64,000 bases of DNA from NCBI RefSeq assembly GCF_001039355.2, contig NW_019775543.1:104114-168113 (forward strand), given 5' to 3'. How positions within the stretch are numbered: the first letter of the stretch is position 1; each line of letters opens with the position of its first letter. The notes below the pieces were generated by a model. It had not been told where the DNA came from. It was given only the letters and a program-made list of their open reading frames with translations, and did not search any database. This DNA comes from Lingula anatina (taxonomy: Eukaryota > Brachiopoda > Lingulata > Lingulida > Lingulidae). The position numbers were made by a program, and so were the translations under genes. This document shows positions 29,401 through 42,558 of the stretch, piece by piece.

Positions 29401-32400
29401 CAGTGTTGAGTACCTCCTCATCAGTGTATGTGTAGATTTAATATACTGTCATACTATCTTCAACTCTTCATACATCCAAACTCTTCATATAACATGCTCA
29501 GCGATTCTTCCTCTGCCTTGCCAAATTTCACCACACAGGGACAGCATGTCCTAAATCCAATTAAAGCTAATCCCTCCCAGTACACTGGTGTCCTGCCAGT
29601 GAAAGGCTCCGAGCTGGCCCTGTCAATAGCCTCTTCACCAGTCATGCAATGCTGGACGTTAAGATGGCCAAATCCTTTTCTGACAACCACAAAGACAACA
29701 TGCAGCGTGGAGTGCAGCCAGAATGGTCAGGTCCTCTACACTCAGTCAATTACACCTGTTTAGAGGTTTGCTCATGTTCTCTTCCAGTTTTCTAACTGAA
29801 AATGAATCCTTCGGTCTTCTCTACTCTGTCAAGTACACTAGCATGTATGGCAATTCATTTTCATCATTTAAATATCCTCTCTTATTTCCCATTTTTTTTA
29901 CTGTTCTGAAAAAATCAATAGTTTGCTAAAGCTAATCCTCCTAATCTGTCACCATAGAAGACTGTCACCAGTCACTGCCATGCCAGCTTCATTGTCTTGC
30001 TTCCTGCACTGTTTTATATATTGGAAAATTCTGTTCATATATTAAGACTAATAAAGCAAAACTTAATCACTTGGCCTTTCTCGCCCTTCCATTTTTTCTA
30101 AACCCCTACAGGCTAATTTAACCTGGAAAAGGTTATATGCAGTTATCAATCCAGTGCTTGCAATTTGGCTACCTCTCCTTGGAGGCTAATCACTCTATGC
30201 TGGGACTCAGTGCTGCACCTATGTGTTTAAATACCTTGTGCTGATAGTGACACCAAACACCAATGCACTGCCAAAAGTGGTAGCCACTATATATTTCTAT
30301 ACTTTATCAAATGATCCAACTCTATGCCTTTCAATTCATTCAATACTTCAAAACATACTCCTCTTGTTGACAGTCATAATATCTTTTTACCACCCTCCCT
30401 GGGATCATGGATTGCTTACTGATTGGATAAAATAAGTCATGTGATGAGGCACAGACCACAGGGATATCATCTGACACCCCATGGAAATGACCATCTCAAA
30501 ACTGAGGTGTTTGTCCAGCTATACTCATATTATTTACAGTGTCCTTTTGAATAAGTGCATTGTTTGCTTTTCTTGTGAATGCCTAAGACCACTACAATAT
30601 ATCAAATTTCCTCTTTTTCTAAGTCAGTTGAAAAAAGTGTGCCCGGATATACAAATAGTCTTTTAAAATGGACATAAGTTTAAGTTTAAGTAAAGACGTC
30701 CAAATGAAAAATTGCACACACTTTTAGTACAAAAAATGATAATAATGGATCAGCTTGGATTTGACCAATGAATCACAGGAAAAATTGGTTTACTTCTAAA
30801 CTGACATTTAGTTCAGAGGGAAAGACTAATCAAATTTTACTCCAAACCAAATTACACCTGTACAATTCCAAATCTCTTGAAGACATACGCCAATACCAAG
30901 CTTTCTTTACTCCTACTGTTCTGTACAAAGCATAAGTGGATGACCACAATCAGCTCACAAACCAATACTTACAGAATGCTACCTTTCAACATGGAATGTG
31001 TGATAATCAGAAGAAATTACAAAATCACAAAGGCTTCTTCTGCCACAAGGGCACACAGAATCGCATGCTTTATAAGACACATTAACATTTACACAAAACA
31101 CTTCCGTTTCCTTCACAAGAGTCTATAAACCAGGCTGTGCTTGAACCAATAAATATTATCCTTATGGTATGTCATACATCTGTTGCTTAGGATTTTCTTA
31201 AAAGGAATCCTTATTTCCAAAGGAAACAAGAATGGGGAGGGGAGAGGGGCAACATTGTCATCAATAAAGCAATTTTTACTTTATTCAGAGTTTGTCACCT
31301 TTCTTATTAAACCAGATATCTTGTTCTCTTACACATAAAAATCTAACACCCCATTTCCATAGATTTTTAGATCGATCTATCCCTGTGGGGAGTCTCACTA
31401 GATTACTGTCAGCTTGGCCGGCTTAAGCGTCTGTCCCACCTACTAAAAGCTTTAAGGGGGTAATTAACTATGGTGCCTGCTCGGCTGACTGCAATTTAGC
31501 GTGAACCCCCAGGGAGTTAGGTCGATCTAAAACTTAATCTTTAGATCGATCTAAATCTCTGGGAAAGCACCCTAAGTTTTAAATTGAATTTTTATTATGA
31601 TTATGATAGCATTTTTATTATGATAATTATTTTTACAGCTGTTAGTTATTGATAGGCACACTGACATTAAATTGCAAAAAAGTTCATCTTTTTCTTGAAA
31701 CCCTATTTTATGAATTCTGTTGACACTTTCCTTAGCTGGTTTGTTACTTTACTGTGCATATTGAAATGATAACTGGCCATAACCAAGATTTAAGATTAGA
31801 TATACAGTAATCCCATAAAAACACTAATCCAATGCTCATTTTGTGTATTCTGAATAAATGCTGTGATTGCAGTGGCTTGTGAAAAATATCAAATCTTTTA
31901 ATTTGCATAGATTTTTAGTAATTTTTGTCATAACTGATCCTCATATTTTTCTGGTGTTGATCTACTTTTATATAACAACCAACCTTTATTTTGAGAGTAG
32001 AAAGAATTCCCAACCCTCCATGATCATATTGTGACAAGAAATTTTGCACCATTTTCGTTAAAAATGTCATAAAAAGTTATGTCATAAATTGAAATTCCCT
32101 CCATCACTGATCTTTAGTCCCATGAATTACATAGAAGAATCCCACTCCCTAACCATATGATACCAGCCTGCAATATGCTACAACACTGTCACAGCACGCC
32201 TACAGCTTAAAATTGGATAAAACTGATACAGATCATGCAATCCAAACACATGAAATACCACCCTTTATCAGGATCCTAGACACAGAATTAACCTTAACAA
32301 TTATCAATTATCAAAATCATTTAATTACTGTATTTATGAATTGTGATTTCTCTTTTACTTATATTATTAGACTGACTTTATCAAACTTATCTACAAATCT

Positions 32401-35400
32401 TTTCTTTTTATTTCAATGGTAATAAAACCTGACAAACCAGAATACCTTTTCCTGTAGACAATCACTGTGCATCTGTACAGCCTTTTGTTTCAGGGTCTAA
32501 TTTCATGAAATTTTAACATGAATTCGTGCTATTGTACCTGAAAATGTAAAATCTCATCAAAATCCAAGCTATCAAATTGCCCACTGCAGTATCCTTCTGG
32601 GACCCCAGCAATCTCATCTTGTTCATAAAGAAATTCAGTGTCATCTTCATTGTCATCCCTCACTGTTATAAGCCTGGTGCCTTTGTATTCTTGCACTACT
32701 CTGTTGTAGCGTTTGCGAAAGGACATCTCTAACTATGGGTAAAACAACAACTTCATATCAATAAAAGATAAGGAAAAAATCAAGGTAATATATAGTACCC
32801 ACCATCAGGTCCAAAGATCAATTCTACAGATAATATTATTTAATATAAAACAACCTGTAAAATTCCCAACAGTTTGATTTGACTAGCAACTATGAAATAT
32901 TGGTTTTCGTGTCCAATATCCAATCTTCTAGTCAATTGCCTCATACTGATTACATGTCATAGACTATGAATGGACAGAATGGATTATTCCAATGCAATGG
33001 TTACTAAAGGACACTATGCTGTCAAATTATTTTGCTTAAATTCAACAGGAGACTTGATATACTGACACCCATGCTAAATACGATGTTGAGCCAAACCTTG
33101 TCTTGATGTCTTCTTAAACTTCTTGGTCTCTCAGGGCTACTGGGTCTGTCAGTGCTACTACTTCCCATGGGCTGCAGAAACACCCGACTCTGCTGGACAC
33201 TGTTCTTACGAGGGCAGTGAAAACTGAAATGGGATGGGTGATCCCTCACCATTTTCCCTGTGTAACCTGAATTTGGGTGTGAAAAACTCTGACTTCCTGC
33301 CCTTTTTGTTGCCTGGTTCTCGCTTCCACTTTCCACCAGATGGACCTTAATGGGCATGGATGCCATTTGGTCTTCTTTCTCTGTTTTTTTCTGCACAACA
33401 TTTACTGCAGGTGTCTTTTGAGGTCCTGCACATTGAAAAAGGGATGGTTTTTTCATCAAGTTTGTTGGTGCCATTACATCATCAGGTAACTTGCCAGTAT
33501 TATTATCATGCCAGGTGAAACTTCTTTTGTCTTTAGTTGAATTGTTCCCATAAAAGTCAGGAACATCACGCTCTGGCATTTCTTGTATAACACTCTCTTT
33601 TGGGAAATGGCTGCGACAATTTTCAGCTGTTTTATTGCTGGAGTCCTCACAAAGAGAATGATCTTTTTCCTTGGCTCTAATGCCACCAGCTAACCATTCT
33701 TTATCTAAATTTCTTGACCCTGAAGGCTTTTTTAATTTGATTGGTTTGTACTTATCTCTAGGAAGGGTGCAGAAGATGCTGGCTTTCTCCAATAGAGGCC
33801 GTAGTGTTTCCATGAGGGGCTTCTCACCATCAAAGACATGATGTGTCTCCAAGTTATCTTTACTGAATGAAACTGTCTTCTTTACACCAAAGTTCTCATG
33901 CTGAATATAAGCCTTCCTCCCTGGAGAAGGAGATCTTGGTAATGTGTGCCTACCTTGTGGTGGAAAAAGTCTTTCTTCAAATCTGATGCTCAGTTCATGA
34001 TCCCCAGTTCTCTCCCCAACATTTTCTTCCCTATGGCTGTCCTGTGAATGGGAAGTAGAGGGCCATTGTTCTTGCTCTTCTGGGTGGTGCTGGTCATGGT
34101 GCTGGTCATGGTGCCGTTCCTGTGACTCATGATCAAAAACATGACACAGTGACTTCACTGACACAGTCACAGTGGTCACATCAGCTTTCCGCTGCCTAAA
34201 AGGACGTATGAGGACCTGATAGCCGCCACACTGCACTGTGGTCTGTCTTGGGGGATCCCTGTAATTATACCTCCCTTGATGGTTTGGAAAACTTTCCTTA
34301 TTGTAAGACATGATGACTCAGCATTCAATAGCAAACTCCATGTCCACTGTGGATAATTCAAGAAAATCATAGTTTTCAACTACAATATCCTCACTGGAGT
34401 ACATCTAATCTGCACATATCTTGACTACAGGTTATCTTTATATTGTCATTAGCTTCAGGAATCCTGCTCAAGCCTACTTTTTCTTAAGACAAAGCACGCT
34501 GCCACAAGACTGCTGTTCAAAACATAAAATGACGTCTGCTCTGTAGGTGTCCAATCACCTCTTTTCCGTGGTAGTCTTTGGAGGAATTATGACCAAATAA
34601 TTAACTGTAACATCTGTCAGGTGACAGTTTGGCCTGTAAAAATGCATTTGTGGAGAGATGACGAAAAACCTAAGATTGTTAAGCTCCTAAGTTATGGCCA
34701 TCTGGAACCAGCAACACCTTGCTATGATTGAATTTCCCTTTTCTGAGTGTCGTAAGAATCTCTATAGGTATACAAAAATGATTTGGCAAAAACTAAATTT
34801 TATGTTGACTTTCTGCCAAATTGTCTAGATGTGTTTACTGTATGTGGTACATCAGTTTGTGTAATTTGTAAAATCTTAACCTCTGAGTATTATTTTATCA
34901 ATATTACACCCTGCATCCCATTTGCAATGATTTTTCAAACCTTTCCTTGGCATTTCAATTATCTATCATAGATCATCCATTGGTCAAATAGCTGTCATAA
35001 AAAATAATAATTTTATTCATTTTCTTTAAATATTTCATATTATTCATGTTTTTGGTACATATCTAATTTTCATGTGCCTGCTTCTCTTCATTTTTGTAGC
35101 AATCCTTACCAATTGGTGTTCAAAATCTTCCTTTTTCTCCATCTTAGCTTCAATTTGTTCTTCCTGCCCATCTTCACTGGACTTGTCAGCTTCCTAACAA
35201 AAACATTTCATAAACAGCTAGTTGAATCTATCGTCTTTCACTTTGCCATTTAAATAACACTGTATTTTAAAATATATACATATATTACTATAATTTCTAT
35301 TACTCCGCAGTAGATAGCTTTTTGCATTCTGGGAAATACAACAATGATAAACTTGCAGCCAACACTAAAAGAATCTGGGCATAAATACTATTTTTCAAGA

Positions 35401-38400
35401 AATTCTAAATTAAACCCATATCATCTTATTTGAGGTAAACCAAGAATAATGGAGTTCTTTCCAATTTACATTTTTTACCTTGTCAATGAGTTTGAGTGGG
35501 TTTACATCTGATGTTTCAGTGGGTTGCTCATTTGTCTGTTGTTCAGTTTGTTCATGATATTCTTCTTCCTCTTCTTCAGTTTCCATACCAGAGATGCCAT
35601 CCTTCTTCAAAACAAATAAATACCAGCTTAAATGTAATTTCCCAAGATAACATGATGCTAAATATGATGAATTTTATCATGTCAAATTTTTATTTACACT
35701 GATCAGTTTACCATTTAAAAATACATTATTGGTTAAGGATTGCAGGAATGCAGTGATTACTGTGAATGCTTAAGTCAACAAAGTGAAGAGAAACAATTAT
35801 GTTAATATTGCAAAAAACAAACAAACATACATGTACTTGTTCAAATGACTTCTAGCCAGGCTGCAGCAAATACAATTATTGGAAGATATTCTTACAACTG
35901 ACTGGATTTAATTAATGAACTTATGTTATAGCAATCAAAACTGCATTTTACATTCCTGAGCAAAGATATTTGAATATATTAAATATTAAAAGCAAAAGTT
36001 AAAATGAAATGAATAATTATTATATCTCGTTCATGTGCAACATCTGCTGTATTTTTGTCTTATTTAGCATAATTCATATCTATAAAGTTAACTCCAGTTG
36101 CAGTCTTCCTGTAACCTCTTGCAAATGCTACATGCTTTTTACTCTAGCATGCAACATTTTTGTGTACAAGTCCTTAATTCATACATTGCATGATTAAGAT
36201 CTTTAGTAGCTCAATGCCCATAGAAATGTCAGAAAATTCCAAATATGGTCTTATTAATGAGCACGACACGTGAACTTTGGAATCTCAATAAAGGTCAGTT
36301 TTCTTATGTTTAGATGTGTAGGACATGAGAAAAGCTGTTGTCTCAGAAAATCATTAAAAAAACAACAAGTAAAGGCAAAATAGATATGACTGGCTCTACT
36401 TGAACTTGAAAACTGTCAGATGTGAGACAGTTCTCTTCTCAGTGGTCTTTTAAAAAACTGCAAGCAGTGTTAAACTGTATCAATTTATCTAATGTATTAT
36501 CTTCATGAATCTATATATAAGATATGCTCATCTGTTAAAGATGTATCCAATATCAAGATCAAGCCACCAAAATACTTGTCAAGTATTGGAAAATTTTAAG
36601 ACAAAGTGTGCAATGTGAAATGAAAACTGCACCATGTAATCTAACAGCAGTCTACCACAGCCAATCCTGACATTCTTTCAACAGTCTGAGACTATTCAAA
36701 ATGGTACCATTTTTTCACAAAATAAGCAAGCAGACCTTCTGTGTCTTGAAGATGGATCATGAGACACCTGTGAAATCATTAACTGTCCATTCAAAGATTA
36801 ATGTACTGGTCAGTACATACCTCTGTAGGGTACTTGGGAGTCAGTTGGGCTATAATTAATCATCATACCTATTCATATTTATCGTTTACCTTTGGCCTTG
36901 ATGTTCAAATAATGAAATATTTAACCTTGAGATGAATGCATGCTACATTAAATAAAGGCATAGTGGAGAATTGTTTGGACAAATAATTCATGAAATCCTG
37001 ATCAAAATGTATCAACATTCCTTGATACAAAAATGCAACTTCCATGCCTTTAACAAATGAGACACATTGACTTTCATTATTCACTGTCTTTGTCATGGTG
37101 ACCAGAGCATTATGATATGGGTACCTTTGGTTTTATGTATGCATGAAAATATCTGAAAGTGACTCAGTTTAGCTTTCTGTGTGTTTATACAAAATTCCCC
37201 TTAAAGAACAAGAATGATATAATTTGACATTTGTTAGCCAAAAAAAAAGAAGAAGAAGAAGAAATGATACCACAATTCAGTATCAAATTGTCATTGTTTT
37301 TTATATTTGTTACATTAATTGTAAAGCAATTTTATTTATTTCATTAAAGATAAACATACTGAAAGGCCATGTTGTAACTTTCCAATAAAATGACATTTAT
37401 AAGAGCAATTAGTGAAAGATTCCAATATTTAATATTGACTAATCAAATTCACTGATGATATATATTAAGTTTCATTGTCACAGGCTGAACAGACATCACT
37501 GAGTGAAAACATTATTTACATTAATCATAATACAAACATATGAAATAACGCATTACTAATTGCAGAGAACACTTGCATTTTCAGATTGTGCAAGGAAATC
37601 TCACCTGCTGCAATCATAGAGATATCAGTCTCGCCACACTTGATTAAAGCACTGTTGATTAGATCCTATCTACAATCCAATATAGCAGTAATTTTGAATG
37701 AAACTACCCCATTACTAACTATAAAGAGAGTGGCACTGAGTACTCTGGGATAACCCAACTAGCAAACATTTGAACCCATGACCTTTTTATCAGAGGGTGA
37801 GTACTCAAGACCATGGCAGGTAATATAAGACTGACATAGAAATCTGCACTAGCCTCTCCTAGCTCCAGGCTGTCTGTAGTGATTATAAAGTCTTGCTGGC
37901 ATCACCTTGACCAATGTATCCATCAGGGTAATAAAGGTATTTCAAGAAAAAAGGGCTTAGTATGGGCTACACGAGAAAACATATACTGTACCTACCGGTA
38001 GTTGTTGGAGACATGTAATTATACCTTACCTCTTTAATGGTCACAGGCCCGTAGCCAGAAATTTCAAAAGTGGGGTTCTTTTTTTGAAAAAAAAGGACCT
38101 TTTCCCATAAAAACTTCATGTACTTACATCAAATTTTACCCAGAGTGGACCTTTTCCCAGCAAAAGGGGCGGTTCTTTCGAACCCCCCCGAACCCCCCCT
38201 GGCTACAGGGCCTGGGTCAATTTACACAATTTCTTTAATATAAGTTTGTAGTCCATTAGCCATGTGCTATAAATTTTTTATTATTTGTCTTCTAATTTGT
38301 GTATGTTCTTTCTAGTTTAATTTTAATGTACATGAAGACAAATCTCCCATTTACTTTAATTGGAAATTACCACAATGATATAGTTACCTTCAAGGAGTCG

Positions 38401-39575
38401 TCTTCCTCCTCCATATTGTCCTCAGGCTCTGTGCGTCTTGACTTCAACGATTCTTGATCATGAACATCTGCAATTTAAAAATGGCATTTTCTTTTCATAT
38501 GCTTCAATGAGAAATAACAAAACTGAACTCAAAGTCTTTGTGTATGTTCAAAGTTAGCAAAACTCAATAACCTACTGGTACCAGCAGAAATCTGTGAAAG
38601 ATATATATATACATGTATACGTATCAATACTCACTGGAATGTTTAACTTAAACTAATGGCAGTCTTTTGATAAGATATCAATATCAACATTCCACTGAGA
38701 ATACAAAACTCTACCCTATGACATATTTCTTTTTGGTAAAATTTTAGAAAATGTGGTAAACCCATTTACATTTCTATTATGTTTATCCCCTTTATCACTG
38801 CAGCAACAGTTAATTTGTTAGCTACATTTGAAGCTGCTCCCAACAACATGCATACATATGTTCCATCAAAAGTTTCTCTCTTGGCCTCTTGGCATTAATT
38901 GGTTTATAGTTTTTTTTTTCAGAAAAGAGGTCATATCAGAGCCAAAAGTGAACATTTAAGCAAGGGCTGGGAAAGTCTCAAATACAAACGTACACCTAAA
39001 GCAGTTAAAATTATCTACATGAAGGTAGTGTTTATTGTAATCAATACCATATAACTGACACTGCCTTTGACCAGCTAAGATCATGTAAGATGAAGTAAAA
39101 GCCACTGTTCTGAACTGGTTTCAATCTGGATTGGTTCAAGTATATAATTAAAACAAATGAGTGCCCCCCACCCCATCTCCGAAACTTGGTACTATTCTCA
39201 TAGGTTCTAATCAAAATACTATCTGAAAACTATATGTGCATTTTTTTCAGAGAGAAATTCTTGTAGTGCTGCCTCTTTTTCAAATAAAACATCTTTATTA
39301 GGTGATTAAAAAGGCTTGGAAGATCTAAGAAGGACATTCATAGTGCAAAACCAATCTGTACCTGTCATTTAATGTATATCTTGGATCTTGATATGCTTCA
39401 GTTTATCTCTTGTATTGTACTGAGCGAAACACATCTTATCAAATCATCTAAGGAAATGACATAAAAATAATTATAATTAAAATTATAACTATTTTAAAAA
39501 CAAAACCTTGTAACTAAAGAAATGGCAAAGGATGTAACACTTACCACATTTAAATGAAGGTGTCCTTTCACGTTT
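17077..39575 (-). CDS. TNKS1BP1-like: TNKS1BP1/KIAA1671-like protein, main 15-exon chain
   Basis: Exons in transcript order: 39575-39545, 38467-38388, 35604-35479, 35193-35110, 32732-32538, 24967-24914, 24585-24438, 23971-23775, 23412-23265, 22861-22730, 22440-20595, 20420-20371, 19728-19538, 18972-18867, 17168-17077. All have GT-AG sites and matching phases, giving 1159 codons plus TAG. The first exons are acidic (METEEEEEEYHEQTEQQ). Exons 24967-23265 match the tankyrase-binding-protein C-terminal domain: DFSVIESTPTLD, HKGTMGKRRKPTR, SMFEDSTEPRKSRASSEEEE, then SPPAWLREAKVKRTK, close to the vertebrate C-terminus. Vertebrate TNKS1BP1 (TAB182) binds tankyrase and is reported to interact with actin capping protein and CCR4-NOT. 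No canonical RxxPDG tankyrase motif was found by eye. The 5' start is not fixed; candidate upstream exons are listed separately. Confidence 0.8.
20595..22440 (-). CDS. TNKS1BP1-like: Giant Ser/Pro/Lys-rich exon of the TNKS1BP1-like gene
   Basis: 1846-nt exon, phase 1 in and phase 2 out, 614 full codons. Counting from the internal Met at 22411: a Trp motif VAPWMKELRR at about 16-24; five or six [LF][TS]PEKE-type repeats at about 81-168; a second Trp motif TPSWLKKGLAKE at about 188-199; a PPKPAPKPRD stretch at about 296-305, which fits the PxxxPR ligand of CIN85/CD2AP-type SH3 domains; and a run of about a dozen 6-7-residue units around L-K-P-S-E at about 339-425. Near the end, PMMQLSY and PVMGLSY form a short duplicated motif. 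The whole exon is predicted to be disordered. Confidence 0.85.
23265..24967 (-). CDS. TNKS1BP1-like: Tankyrase-binding-protein C-terminal domain exons
   Basis: Four exons (24967-24914, 24585-24438, 23971-23775, 23412-23265) carry the region conserved with the end of vertebrate TNKS1BP1 and KIAA1671. Landmarks: an IExTxxLD start, a basic GKRRKPTR block, D[ST]DSMFEDSTEPR, an acidic SSEEEE run, PALPGMKLPMVLPSLL, and ESPPAWLREAKVKR. In vertebrates this domain closes the protein at the Trp-Leu-basic motif; here the frame continues through six more exons. The basic block also resembles capping-protein-interaction motifs (inference). Confidence 0.8.
26143..27903 (-). CDS. TNKS1BP1-like: Alternative 587-codon first coding exon of the TNKS1BP1-like gene
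   Basis: Open from ATG at 27903 (MEADNSYVNNLKRKSYQMYG) to a strong donor, GTGTAAAA|GTAAGT, in phase 0, which joins in frame to the exon at 24967 (SSEDNR..). A fair acceptor lies at 27959-27960, but entering there from the phase-0 exon at 32538 would read into a stop, so this exon fits an isoform with its own start. Composition is polar, rich in Ser, Asn, Gly and Tyr, with short RSG repeats near residues 28-40. I recognise no domain. Confidence 0.65.
28000..32537 (-). other. Large intron region of the TNKS1BP1-like gene
   Basis: Holds the MITE at 31347-31572 and otherwise no confirmed exon. A higher-GC stretch at about 29500-29730, open on the minus strand, could be an untranslated first exon for the 587-codon isoform, but I could not link it by phase or homology. 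Confidence 0.45.
31347..31572. mobile_element. Palindromic MITE, copy 2
   Basis: Same family as 791-1045 and 56352-56563: TTTTAGATCGATCTATCCC near the left end, AGCTTTAAGGGGGTAATTAA in the middle, GTCGATCTAAA near the right. Flanked by TAA on both sides, a likely 3-bp target duplication. Lies in an intron of the TNKS1BP1-like gene. Confidence 0.8.
33097..34311 (-). CDS. TNKS1BP1-like: Alternative 405-codon first coding exon with PP1-type motif
   Basis: Starts at ATG 34311 (MSYNKESFPNHQGRYN), preceded immediately by an in-frame TGA, so it must be a translation start. It is open to a weak donor AAG|GTTTGG after RRHQDK in phase 0, in frame with the exon at 32732. Features by residue: His-rich HHDQHHDQHH at about 67-76; an RVxF-like protein phosphatase 1 docking sequence KTVSF at 145-149; basic patches; and a Ser/Pro/Arg-rich end. 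No known globular domain recognised. The donor choice is the least certain part. Confidence 0.6.
35605..38387 (-). other. Intron of the TNKS1BP1-like gene
   Basis: No exon seen. Contains the 171-bp MITE at 38044-38214 and AT-rich text. Confidence 0.6.
38044..38214. mobile_element. 171-bp MITE with GGTCA target duplication
   Basis: Left end CAGGCCCGTAGCCAG, right end CTGGCTACAGGGCCTG, an inverted pair. Direct GGTCA flanks at 38039-38043 and 38215-38219. The interior has two similar GGACCTTTTCCCA blocks and runs of C. Text of this type is common in marine invertebrate genomes (from memory). Confidence 0.8.
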
Positions 39576-40440
39576 CTGAAAAAAAAAAAAAAGAAATGAT
39601 AATTTATTTTACTAAAGATCAGTTACATACAGGTTAACCATATCATTATTTATAACAGCTACGGATTTTTGAGGAAAATAAAAAGGCGAGGATTTTTTGC
39701 TCTGTTTTATGGTTAATTTGACAGAGCATATTCTTTAAAAACCTTTAGTGCATACTTTTTAACAGAATTGTAAAAAAAAAAGATTTGTACTTTTAACTCT
39801 TACCCAAACCAACCATTAAATCCTTCTGATCAAAATCTTGTTTTTAAAACATTAGTTATTTAGCTGACCACTTTTAAATCCCAATCTTCAATACCTTTCA
39901 AAACATTCCTAGAGTGGCCATTTAAAAACAGGTTAAAACCTCAACCTAAGTACTCATAACATTAATTACATTCAAAGCATCTATGAACCTTAATTTATAT
40001 GTACTTCTTATCATCTTTCTTAATTTCACTGCCAATAAACAACTTAAAATGGCAATAAAATCCAAGGCCACTGAACATTAAGTTGCCAATGAGTACATAC
40101 TTTTTTCATGTTGCACCTGGCCAAAAAAATGAGAAAAAAATTTCTCATGCCACCATCTTAACTTGTGGTCATTGTCAATGTAACATCCCATCTGCTATCA
40201 GCCCAAAACCCATGCAACCCAGCAACTATCTTCATATTCTCCTATATGTCTTTCCTGCACAGCAACATTTGTATATCAGGCACACATTCTCCCGCCCTCA
40301 CAAATACTAAGTAATATTTCTACCAATACTGTATCAAACCCAGTGTTAGTATTGTGCCTTATTTAACCTGTATATTATTTGCAAACAACATCTTGCAAAC
40401 AAGAAAAACTGCTTTGCAAAACATTCTGTTTGTTTGTACA

Positions 40441-40473
40441 TTTGTTTGTTTGTTTGTTTGTTTGTTTGTTTTT
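40441..40473. repeat. (GTTT)n microsatellite
   Basis: Tandem TTTG units over about 33 bases; a shorter, broken (GTTT)-rich run is also found at about 41432-41475. Confidence 0.9.
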
Positions 40474-41105
40474 GCCTTGTGAAATACAAATGCTCAAACA
40501 TCTGCAAGAAAAATACATAAACTCACACCAATCCTTAGTCTAAAAGTAACTTTTAAAAACATTTTCCAATATCTATGATCCCCAAAATCTTACCATACCT
40601 GTTTCATAAGACTGAGTACAATGCCTTAGGCTTTAAAAATACATTGTTTATGAGTATACCTCATATGAACATTAGATTCAAGATTTATATTGAGCAATGC
40701 AAAATTATTTATTTCAACACATCCCATAGAGTCTCATAAAAACAATTTGCTTTGTGTTGTCTTGCAACAAATCACCCTGATTGCATTTACAAAGCCATTT
40801 ACCAAAATGATCTATGTTCTATGCAGTTAAAGTGTTGCTTAACATATTGAGGTCAGCTATCTTATGACTTACAGGTCCTCCCATTGCTCTAACAGTGCAC
40901 TCTTTTTAATAAATATTATGTGACAGAAATATCCAATGTTTGTATAAGATCTGATGTTAAATCACTTCTAATATTTAAAACATAATACATGATTGAATTT
41001 TTTCCACATCAATCTGAAAAGTCAACTTGATATGTCTCCTTTTTATAATAATATCAATTATATCAAATGTAATCTTTCTTTTTGGGAATGTAAATAATTC
41101 TTATA

Positions 41106-41140
<35 letters not shown>

Positions 41141-41158
41141 TAATAATAATAATAATAA
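41106..41158. repeat. (AAT)n microsatellite
   Basis: Tandem AAT trinucleotides with one GAT interruption. Confidence 0.95.
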
Positions 41159-42558
41159 CTGGCTGAGAAGGATTGCACATATATATTTTCTTGTCAGATC
41201 TACATTAAATCATTTTATCTCTTAATTTGCATGTCTGTTCTGACACATATTTTGAGGGCTGATCTGGTTCATGCCAATGTAAAATGTTCAGCATACCTTC
41301 ATGCAAGTTGAAAACCTGCCCATTTCACAAACTATAAGCCCACTGTAAAACAACTGGTTACTAAAGTGTAAACAAGCAAAATTTATAGGACTTTGAAATA
41401 AGGGGGTCAGAATTCTGTAGTGGTTTTCTATATTGTTTGTTTGTTTTTTGTTTTGTTTGTTTGTTTTTTTTGTTGTTGTTTTTTTTTTTTTTTACATCCT
41501 AACTTAAAATTATTACCTAAATGCATTTTACTTATGATGACAGATCAAATTGTCAATAGAACTATCACCTTTTGAACTTTTTTTTAATCATTCAGTTAGT
41601 CAAGGTTCTTAATTGTATCTAAATTATATTTCAATTATATTAATACGGTATTTGCTCCCTTCCTCCAGCAGTAATTTAACCACAACCCTAGCTTATTCAG
41701 GTTACTATATGTAATTTTTCTTGGTAATCATCTACAGAGTAAGTAATCTAAAATCCATCTTGCCTTATGCAATATTAAATCATCTGCAGATAAATGGACT
41801 CTTTTTAGCAGCAAGTTTACAAATATCATGCATTTCAGATAACACAAATGTGCATGCATGCGCACATGCACATACGCACACACATGCACACATGTGCACA
41901 CACACTAAAACTATATGATTCTTCAGAAATATGCCAATTTTTGGTTCTAAGACGCATGAATCAAAATTTCACTGTGATTATTACAGCCATATCCAGCAAG
42001 TGTTCAAGTCATACCTGCAAAAAACATAAAAAGCTTCCTCTTTCAACATAAACCCTGTACTCTTCAAACAAAATCAACAATTAAAAAAAGATTTTGACAT
42101 GTTCTTTTACCTGCTGGATGTGTGTATACACTGTTCAAGCAAGATGCTTCAAAGTTCAAGGCAATGATCTAGATTCTGAATCATATTGCAGCCCCCATAT
42201 ACATGTAGCAAAGCCAGCAAAGCTCTCAAGTTATCATGTATTTGGGGGCCCACCTGGAAACATAGACATAAATAACCACTGCTGCAGAATGAACATGCAG
42301 TAAATGGAATCTCCCAGGAAGAACAGACAATCTAGCTCTCCAGAGCTCACTTTTCCTTTATGTTTCAGAAAGAGCAATGATGCCTGCTTGGTCATTTCCA
42401 TGTACACTGTCAGCCTTTTTGCTGCACCAAGTGATTAAAAGAGGCATGAAATCTATGGACAGCTTATCCAAGCAACTCCTGGGCAGTGCTTCTGCAAGAT
42501 TGCATTATACGTAGCTCTGATAATTGCTTATACATACATGTTATATATGCACACTTAC

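Noticed and set aside
29460-29763. Open frames on both strands in a higher-GC patch
   Set aside because: No phase-compatible link to neighbouring exons and no recognised family; kept only as a possible untranslated exon.
42111-42130. 20-nt micro-exon candidate with acceptor and donor
   Set aside because: Its length breaks the frame into the exon at 39575.
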